From: Oligosphaeraceae bacterium
GTDB taxonomy: Bacteria; Verrucomicrobiota; Lentisphaeria; Oligosphaerales; Oligosphaeraceae
Assembly: GCA_012515455.1 (NCBI GenBank)
Contig: JAAYYJ010000217.1
Span: forward strand, 1-18,996
DNA length: 18,996 nt
Reading direction: 5' to 3'
Positions 13,969 through 18,996 of the stretch are shown in pieces; the first letter of the stretch is position 1; each line of letters opens with the position of its first letter. The translations under genes were made by a program, and so were the position numbers. The notes below the pieces were generated by a model that saw only the letters and a list, made by a program, of their open reading frames with translations, did not search any database and was not told where the DNA came from.

Positions 13969-14184
13969 ATGAACAAGACCGCAGCCGAATTGCTGGAACT
14001 GTATTACCACGATGTCCGCAGTCACCTGCTGGAGACCGCAGCCGCTTTCGACCGCATCGAACGAGCGGGAGAAGGTGCTCCGCCGGACCCGAGACTGGCT
14101 AAACTGCGGCTGATCGCCGGCATTGCCTGTGACGCGCAGCCGGAGCGGGCCAGACGGCTGCTGGAGGCACTGTCCGATGAGTGA
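13969..14184 (+). CDS. Small unknown protein (71 aa) coupled to tadA
   Basis: Not recognised. The sequence (MNKTAAELLELYYHDVRSHL...) is charged, Leu/Ala-rich and probably all helical, with no signal peptide, membrane segment or metal-binding cysteine cluster. The short Gly/Pro-containing break (GEGAPPDPRL, about 34-43) would give a helix-turn-helix-like hairpin of two helices. It is taken as real because it has AAGGA 8 nt upstream, begins 39 nt after the asnB-like stop, fills the gap to tadA, and overlaps the tadA start by 8 nt (ATGAGTGA). A competing minus-strand frame over the same bases lacks a ribosome-binding site. Confidence 0.65.
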   Translation: MNKTAAELLELYYHDVRSHLLETAAAFDRIERAGEGAPPDPRLAKLRLIAGIACDAQPERARRLLEALSDE

Positions 14185-14701
14185 TGCACCCACGGAAAAA
14201 CTGGCATTCACGCCGGAGTATTACATGCGGCTGGCGGTGCGGGAAGCCCGCAAGGCGTATGCTGCCGGTGAGGTGCCGGTCGGTGCGGTGATTGTGTGGC
14301 AGCAGAAGGTGATTGCCCGGGCTCATAACCAGGTGGAGCTGCTGAAAGACGGCACGGCGCATGCGGAGATGATTGCGCTGACCCAGGCCGCCGCCGCAGT
14401 GGGCGACTGGCGCCTGACCGAATGCTGTCTGTATGTCAGCAAGGAGCCCTGTGCGATGTGCGCGGGGGCAATGGTCAATTGCCGTCTCGGGAAACTGGTC
14501 TTCGGCTGCAGCGATCCGCGCATGGGGGCGGCCGGCAGTGCCCTGAATATCACCGCCTTCCCGGGGATGCTGCATCTGGTGGAGACCCAGTCCGGTATCC
14601 TGGAGGAGGAATGCAGCGCCTTGCTGCGCGAGTTCTTCCAGTCCCGGCGCCGGAAAAACCCTGACCCCAAACCCCTTGACCGCAAGTTTGACACCGAATG
14701 A
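14177..14701 (+). CDS. tadA: tRNA-specific adenosine deaminase TadA
   Basis: TadA deaminates A34 to inosine in the tRNA-Arg(ACG) anticodon. The 174-aa protein carries the cytidine-deaminase-fold zinc motif HAEMIAL (H62, proton-shuttling E64) and PCAMCAGA (C92, C95). It also has the flanking TadA signature GEVPVGAVIV (31-40), AHNQVE and GAAGS (117-121). The charged tail RRRKNPDPKPLDRKF is a minor extension. The ATG at 14177 lies inside the end of the 71-aa gene; an in-frame upstream extension would overlap that gene further and is not needed. A guanine-deaminase-type paralogue is less likely given the tRNA-type GAAGS region. Confidence 0.93.
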   Translation: MSDAPTEKLAFTPEYYMRLAVREARKAYAAGEVPVGAVIVWQQKVIARAHNQVELLKDGTAHAEMIALTQAAAAVGDWRLTECCLYVSKEPCAMCAGAMVNCRLGKLVFGCSDPRMGAAGSALNITAFPGMLHLVETQSGILEEECSALLREFFQSRRRKNPDPKPLDRKFDTE

Positions 14702-14722
14702 GATAGTTTGACAGGAGGATGT

Positions 14723-16744
14723 ATGATTGAATTTCTGGCTGGCAATATCTTTGTCATGGCAAACCAGCGTTTTTGCCGGCGGGTGGAATTTTCTGCTCAC
14801 GGGCTGCGTACGACCTCGGTGCTGGACCGCGAAAGCGGCCTGGAATATATCACCGATGACCAGGTGCCGGAATTTTCTTTCGCTCTTAACGGCGAGGTCA
14901 TCAGCAGTTACTCTTATTCGACTCTGAGCGACCTCGACGGCAATGTCCAGGAGAGCACCTGCGCGTTTACCCTGGCCGGGGCGAAGAAAAGCTCCGGGCC
15001 GGCCGGCAGTGAAATCCTGCAGCTCGATTTTGCGCTGCGCACTCAGCCGCTGCATTTTTCCGTGTTCTACCAGCTTTATCCTGACCTGAAGGGCTGCGTC
15101 AAATGGCTCTCTTTCAGCAGTCAGGGCCCGGAGCTGCGCCTAACCGCACTGGCGCTGGAGCAGTTCAACCTGGCGCCGGGTCGGGCAGTCGATCTGGAAT
15201 ACCGCCTGGGGCCGGGTTTTCATCCGGTTGGCCCGATGTTCACCACCACCGGCAGTGACGATATCGTCCTGGCATACGACGAGAGCACGCGGGCGGGATT
15301 CTGGGTCGGCACCAGCATCCCGGGGCCGATGCGCTATTTTATGTGCTATCCGCATTGGCCCTCCGGGCTGCTTTGCGGGTACAGCCGCAGCACTGCGGCA
15401 TTCTGCAAGTACCTGCGCCCCGGCGAGAGCTTTGTCAGCGCGGAGGTATTCCTGGCCACCTTCCAGGGAGATTGCTGCGCCGCCGCCCAGCGCAATGAAT
15501 TTCGCCGTTTGCTGCGGCGGCATCTGCCGTCCTGTGCTGATCCTGGCGGCATCATGTACTGCACCTGGCTGCCTTTCCACAAAAGCATCAGTGAGAAGCT
15601 GGTCAGCGACTTGGCGGAAAAGGCCGCTGACCTGCAGTTCCAGACCCTGGTTCTGGATGATGGCTGGTTCACGGACCAGCAGTGGGCGGTGGATGCGGAG
15701 AAGTTCCCGGGTGGCCTGGAGCCGCTGGCGGAGAAAGTTCGCTCACTCGGCCTGCGCTTCGGCTTGTGGTTCAATATCGGCACTGACTACGGCAATCCCG
15801 GCTCCCGGCCGGAGGATAACTGCCTACTGCCGACCGGGGAAGTCAAGCCCTTTTCCCGGAATCTCAGCTGCCGCTGTTTGGCCTCCAAGCATCGCGACTG
15901 GCTGGTGGAGAAGCTCTGTGCGCTGGCCGGGCAGTATGGCCTGGGTTATTACAAGCTGGATTTCAGCAGTATCATCAGTCCGTACGGGATTATGCCTCCC
16001 GGCTGTTCAGGCACAGAGCATGCCTACCATAAGAATGCCGCGGATGCGGTTCAGGAACAATATCAGTCCATGTATTATATCCGCCAGGAAATCAAGCAAC
16101 GTTTTCCTGACCTGCTGCTGGATTTCAGTTTTGAATCCTATGGCACTGAATTCCCCAATATCAGCGCCCTGCAATATTCGGAACTGCATCACTCCAGCAA
16201 TATGAGCACCAACAGCCCGGCCCTGGATATGAATGCCCGGAAAATCCGGCAACAGCTTTACCGCTATTGCCTGGTATTGCCGGCCGAGCGGATTCTGGGG
16301 AGCCTGATTTGCCTGTCCGGTGAAAACGACGTCGAGCATCTGTACACGGCTTTTGTCGGTGTGCCGTTGGTGGCCGGCAATCTGCTGGCCATCAGCGAGC
16401 AGGATGCGGCGCTGATCCGCAGGATCAGTCAGGCCTACCACGGACAGCTGGCGGGCGGGCCGTTGACTGAATTCTACCTCCTGAACGGTGACCCGCGGCC
16501 AGCCCGTTATGACTGGGACGGATTCCTGAAAACCAATACCGCCGGGGAGGGCATCCTGTGCGTCTTCCGCAATGACAGCACCGATACGCAGTGCGAATTC
16601 ACCGTGCCTGCGGACCTGCCCGCCCGGATCATGCTGGAGGATATGGCCAGCGGAGAAGCCGCAGGCTCAGCCCAGCCCGGTCAGAGGATATGCATTCCGT
16701 TCCAGGCGTGTACCTCCCGCGGCTTTGTGGTCCGGAAGGCGTAG
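14723..16744 (+). CDS. GH36-type alpha-galactosidase (divergent)
   Basis: A 673-aa melibiase-family protein. Residues 1 to about 265 form the N-terminal beta-supersandwich and about 270-590 the barrel. The barrel has LVLDDGWFTDQQWAVDAEKF (309-328), LGLRFGLWFNIG (342-353) and YYKLDFS (409-415) with D413 as the expected nucleophile. In the acid/base region the usual SDDT-type motif is not evident; the sequence reads YSELHHSSNMSTN (485-497), so the acid/base residue is uncertain. The C-terminal beta domain ends SRGFVVRKA. No signal peptide. The ATG at 14723 has a perfect AGGAGG (14713-14718) 4 nt upstream; a TTG at 14708 would include that site and is rejected. It starts 21 nt after tadA and ends 2 nt before the TrpF-like gene. 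Confidence 0.85.
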   Translation: MIEFLAGNIFVMANQRFCRRVEFSAHGLRTTSVLDRESGLEYITDDQVPEFSFALNGEVISSYSYSTLSDLDGNVQESTCAFTLAGAKKSSGPAGSEILQLDFALRTQPLHFSVFYQLYPDLKGCVKWLSFSSQGPELRLTALALEQFNLAPGRAVDLEYRLGPGFHPVGPMFTTTGSDDIVLAYDESTRAGFWVGTSIPGPMRYFMCYPHWPSGLLCGYSRSTAAFCKYLRPGESFVSAEVFLATFQGDCCAAAQRNEFRRLLRRHLPSCADPGGIMYCTWLPFHKSISEKLVSDLAEKAADLQFQTLVLDDGWFTDQQWAVDAEKFPGGLEPLAEKVRSLGLRFGLWFNIGTDYGNPGSRPEDNCLLPTGEVKPFSRNLSCRCLASKHRDWLVEKLCALAGQYGLGYYKLDFSSIISPYGIMPPGCSGTEHAYHKNAADAVQEQYQSMYYIRQEIKQRFPDLLLDFSFESYGTEFPNISALQYSELHHSSNMSTNSPALDMNARKIRQQLYRYCLVLPAERILGSLICLSGENDVEHLYTAFVGVPLVAGNLLAISEQDAALIRRISQAYHGQLAGGPLTEFYLLNGDPRPARYDWDGFLKTNTAGEGILCVFRNDSTDTQCEFTVPADLPARIMLEDMASGEAAGSAQPGQRICIPFQACTSRGFVVRKA

Positions 16745-16746
16745 TT

Positions 16747-17499
16747 ATGGCAGCAGGAAGCAGTCCCGTCCGTCTGCAGCCTTGCTCCGCCTGGGGCAGA
16801 ACCGGCCGGGTACTTTTTCCGGCTCAGCTGGTTCAGATTGCCGGGGTGGTGGACTGGGAGGAAGCCGGGATGTTGCTGTCGGCCGGTTGTACCTGCCTGG
16901 GCTTCCCCTTGCGCCTGCCCGTCAACCTGACTGACCACAGCGAAGCGGAAGCGCGGGCGATCATCAGACGCCTGCCGGCAGAGGTGCTGCCGGTACTGAT
17001 CTGTTACGAAAAAAACGCCCTGGAGATCGACCGTTTTGCCTCCTTTCTGGGGGTGGCGGCGGTGCAATTGCATGGTGCGATTGAGCTCGGTGAATTGGCT
17101 GCGTTGCGCCGGCGCAGGCCGGATTTGCTGCTGATCAAAAGCCTGATCGTCCACCCCGGGCTGAGCCTGCCGCTGGCGGTGCAGTGCCTGCGCCGCCAGA
17201 TGCCCTACATCGATGCCTTTATTCTTGACAGCTATGATGCTGCCAGCGGTGCCACTGGCGCGACTGGCCTAGTGCATGACTGGTCAATCAGCCGGGCGCT
17301 GGTGCAGGAATCCAGCCGGCCAGTGATTCTGGCCGGAGGACTTACCCCAGCCAACGTCGGCAATGCAATCATCTCGGTGCGCCCGGCCGGTGTAGATGCC
17401 CACACTGGACTGGAAGGTCCTGACGGGCGCAAGGACCCGGCGCTGGTGCGTGCCTTTCTGCAGGCGGCTGGTACGGCCTTTCAAACCCTCTGCCCATAA
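16747..17499 (+). CDS. TrpF-like (phosphoribosylanthranilate isomerase family) protein without the catalytic Cys
   Basis: A 250-aa (beta/alpha)8 protein of the TrpF superfamily. The C-terminal half matches TrpF well: AVQLHG (105-110), DAFILDSYD (156-164, general-acid Asp region), GATGLVHDW (171-179), VILAGGLTPANV (193-204) and GVDAHTGLEGPDGRKD (215-230). The N-terminal strand reads LVQIAGVVD (28-36) where genuine TrpF has VKICG, so the catalytic cysteine is Ala32. LGFPLRLPVNLTD (51-63) replaces the usual GFIF/SPR region. It probably belongs to a TrpF-like paralogue group rather than tryptophan biosynthesis; no other trp gene is near. ATG at 16747, GGAAGG 7 nt upstream, 2 nt after the alpha-galactosidase stop. 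Substrate unknown. Confidence 0.8.
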   Translation: MAAGSSPVRLQPCSAWGRTGRVLFPAQLVQIAGVVDWEEAGMLLSAGCTCLGFPLRLPVNLTDHSEAEARAIIRRLPAEVLPVLICYEKNALEIDRFASFLGVAAVQLHGAIELGELAALRRRRPDLLLIKSLIVHPGLSLPLAVQCLRRQMPYIDAFILDSYDAASGATGATGLVHDWSISRALVQESSRPVILAGGLTPANVGNAIISVRPAGVDAHTGLEGPDGRKDPALVRAFLQAAGTAFQTLCP

Positions 17500-17504
17500 A
17501 AAAG

Positions 17505-17553
17505 AAAAACCTGGTCCCGGGGTGAAAAAATCCATCCGGGGCCAGGTTTTTTT
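17505..17553. terminator. Bidirectional intrinsic terminator
   Basis: AAAAACCTGGTCCCGG (17505-17520) pairs with CCGGGGCCAGGTTTTT (17536-17551) with one G-T wobble, around a 15-nt loop, and seven T residues end the plus-strand side. The preceding A-run gives a T tract for minus-strand transcription too. It lies 5 nt after the TrpF-like stop and 33 nt before the stop of the converging gene, so it can end both transcripts. Confidence 0.9.
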
Positions 17554-17585
17554 ACGCCCGGTTGCGGAAACCAGGCGGCGGGGGC

Positions 17586-18996
17586 TTACAGCTGTTTCAA
17601 AAACGCTGATATCAAGCTGAAGAGAATGACGCCGATGGCAATTGCCGCCACCAGCGAAGAAATGCCTTCCAGAGCTGACAAACTCCCGCTGGCGGCAGCA
17701 GCTTTTTTAGGCTGCAAGGCCGGAACTGCAGCTGCCTCAGGCTGGGCGGCGGCTGGGCTGGCCGCGGGTTGTGGACTTTCAGCTGGAGCTTTGCCGGCTT
17801 CTCCTGGCGGGGTGACAGCGACAGTTTTTGAAGCATTGGCAGGACGCAGTTTCAGACCCTTGCTCTTGCCGTCACTGGCTTCAGCCACAGGCGGAGCCAC
17901 GGCAACAGTGGCACTGGCCGAGTCCGCACTCCCAGCCGGAGCAGGAGCAGGTACAGGCGCAGGAGCCGGCGCGGCCTCGGCACCGGATTCCTTTTTCAAG
18001 GATACTTTGGCACCGCCAGTGGCAAGCGCCCCAGGCGTCACCTTTACCGTCGCGCCAGCCGAGGGGGGCGCGGGAGAGGTTGCCGGAGTGCCAGCCGCCG
18101 ACCCTGTCCCGGGACGGATTTTCAAGCCCGTGGTACTGGCCGCTGCCATAACCGGCGAAATCGGCTCCGCCGGAGCAGCTGCCGGAGCGGCTGCCGGAGC
18201 GGCCGCCGGAGGAATAGCACCTGGCTTCTTGACGGACAGCTTAATGGTCGAAGTCTGGGAAGCCCAAGCTGCAACAGGAGCAGGAGCAGCCGCAGGAGCA
18301 GGAGCAGCCGCAGGGGCCGGGGCCGGAGCAGGGGCCGGAGCCGGAGCAGGAGCAGCCGCCGGGGCCGGAGCCGGAGCAGGAGCAGCCGCCGGGGCCGGGG
18401 CCGGAGCCGGAGCTGGGGTGAGTGGCGGCAGTTTGACTTTGATGGCTGGTGCTGCGGCCGGCGTCGGGGCGGCGGGCGGGGGAACGGCCGGGGTCGGGGC
18501 ATCCGCTGGAGGTGGCGTTTCCACTGCGATTTGAGCCAGCGGGGGGACCGAGATTCTGGGTGCTGCTCCGGCATTTACCTGTGCTGTTCCGCCGATAATC
18601 GGGGCACTGGTGGCCGGGGTTGAACGAATGACTTTCAAACGCACGGTTTCATGTTTACGTTCGCCCGGGGGTTCCACTGCGGCAGTCGCACCGGCGCTGT
18701 CGTCTGCAGCAGGCCGCTGCAGTTTGGTGGTGGTGGTCTCGTGCACATTGCTGGCCGTTGCCGCATCCGGCTGAAAATTCTGCCGCATCAATTTTCCCGT
18801 CGAGGTATCTCGCAGATTGACCGTGGCGGGTGATCCAGTCTGGCTGGACAGGCGTTTCAGTTTCCCGGAAGAGGTATCGCGCAGGCTGACCGGGTCGTGA
18901 AAATCAGCCGCCTTTTGCGTCTGTCCGGCTTCTGGCAGAGCCACTTCCGGTTCGGCAGCAGGAGTCTGGGATGGCTGCACCCGCAATCTGGCGGTA
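17586..18996 (-). CDS. Tail-anchored Ala/Pro-rich protein with T-x-[RK]-L repeat motifs (probably 5' truncated)
   Basis: Function not known. At least 466 aa are visible and the frame stays open to the window edge; the only start near the edge is a TTG at 18986, so the N-terminus is probably outside. A single hydrophobic segment (GISSLVAAIAIGVILFSLISAF) lies at the extreme C-terminus, suggesting a tail-anchored inner-membrane protein with a long disordered cytoplasmic part. The body repeats short basic motifs: LRDTSSGKLKRL, LRDTSTGKLMRQ, HETTTTKLQRP, HETVRLKVIRS, TSTIKLSVKK, TTGLKIRP, KGLKLRP. These are separated by (AP)n spacers. Cysteine is absent. Similar Thr/Lys/Arg-motif plus TM proteins occur, as I recall, in Verrucomicrobia/Lentisphaerae. 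It is the lone minus-strand gene facing the terminator at 17505. Confidence 0.7.
   Translation of the reverse strand, partial: TARLRVQPSQTPAAEPEVALPEAGQTQKAADFHDPVSLRDTSSGKLKRLSSQTGSPATVNLRDTSTGKLMRQNFQPDAATASNVHETTTTKLQRPAADDSAGATAAVEPPGERKHETVRLKVIRSTPATSAPIIGGTAQVNAGAAPRISVPPLAQIAVETPPPADAPTPAVPPPAAPTPAAAPAIKVKLPPLTPAPAPAPAPAAAPAPAPAPAAAPAPAPAPAPAPAPAAAPAPAAAPAPVAAWASQTSTIKLSVKKPGAIPPAAAPAAAPAAAPAEPISPVMAAASTTGLKIRPGTGSAAGTPATSPAPPSAGATVKVTPGALATGGAKVSLKKESGAEAAPAPAPVPAPAPAGSADSASATVAVAPPVAEASDGKSKGLKLRPANASKTVAVTPPGEAGKAPAESPQPAASPAAAQPEAAAVPALQPKKAAAASGSLSALEGISSLVAAIAIGVILFSLISAFLKQL
18331..18390. repeat. Two exact 30-bp tandem repeats in the (AP)n linker
   Basis: Bases 18331-18360 and 18361-18390 are identical 30-mers starting GGGGCCGGAGCCGGAG; a partial third copy follows, and related degenerate units extend from about 18270 to 18415. 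They encode 10-residue Ala/Pro units in the minus-strand protein. Such a repeat is prone to slippage, and length differences between strains would stay in frame. Confidence 0.9.
18791..18891. repeat. Imperfect direct repeat with 69-bp offset encoding the LRDTS-GKL motif
   Basis: The segment around 18802-18822 (GAGGTATCTCGCAGATTGACC) recurs at 18871-18891 with three substitutions, 69 bp (23 codons) apart. Flanking TTTCCCG is shared. It encodes the two LRDTSxGKL motifs of the tail-anchored protein and shows that these arose by local duplication. Confidence 0.75.

Noticed and set aside
18270..18420. Repeats resembling a CRISPR array
   Set aside because: The units are contiguous, in frame and encode Ala/Pro residues; there are no unique spacers and no cas genes.
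17626..18534. 302-aa Gly/Ala-rich plus-strand frame opposite the tail-anchored protein
   Set aside because: Its (GA)n composition is the mirror of the (AP)n coding repeats on the minus strand; the minus frame alone ends in a plausible TM segment facing a terminator.

Overview
The window is a GC-rich bacterial chromosome segment with short intergenic gaps. It mixes housekeeping genes (hisH, hisF, typA, a SlyD-like isomerase, tadA) with four glycoside-hydrolase-type proteins that lack signal peptides. That mixture, together with a two-domain DUF1284-type protein, a DUF6259-like protein and a tail-anchored Ala/Pro-rich protein carrying T-x-[RK]-[LVI]-[KR] motifs, suggests a member of the PVC group, most likely Lentisphaerota (Victivallis/Oligosphaera-like). 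The assignment is inferred from gene style and recall of families, not from a marker-gene search. No transposase, phage gene, CRISPR array, tRNA or rRNA was recognised.

Layout: (1) 1-1376 (+): hisH (5' end cut by the window) and hisF overlap, giving the two subunits of imidazole glycerol phosphate synthase. (2) 1399-3870 (-): a clan GH-D (GH36-like) glycosidase, convergent with hisF, with a long structured leader running up to a TATAAT box at 4047. (3) 4421-8800 (+): typA, a SlyD-like FKBP isomerase 1 nt downstream, then a DUF6259-like putative glycosidase. (4) 11793-8820 (-): a tight three-gene set made of a duplicated DUF1284-type protein, a GH29 alpha-L-fucosidase and an M50-type membrane metalloprotease, preceded by a perfect 12-bp palindrome next to a -10-like box. 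(5) 12178-17499 (+): a tight five-gene set made of an AsnB-like protein without the catalytic cysteine, a 71-aa unknown protein, tadA, a GH36-type alpha-galactosidase and a TrpF-like protein without the catalytic cysteine. A bidirectional terminator closes it. (6) 17586-window end (-): the tail-anchored Ala/Pro-rich protein, probably cut at its N-terminus.

The glycosidases look cytoplasmic and stand singly or in pairs among housekeeping genes, with no transporter, regulator or SusC/D-like gene nearby. This suggests use of imported small glycosides rather than a classical polysaccharide-utilisation locus. The best leads for new biology are the two enzyme homologues that have lost their signature catalytic cysteine (AsnB-like and TrpF-like) in one operon, the two-domain DUF1284 protein in which only one half keeps its Cys/His ligands, and the tail-anchored repeat protein.
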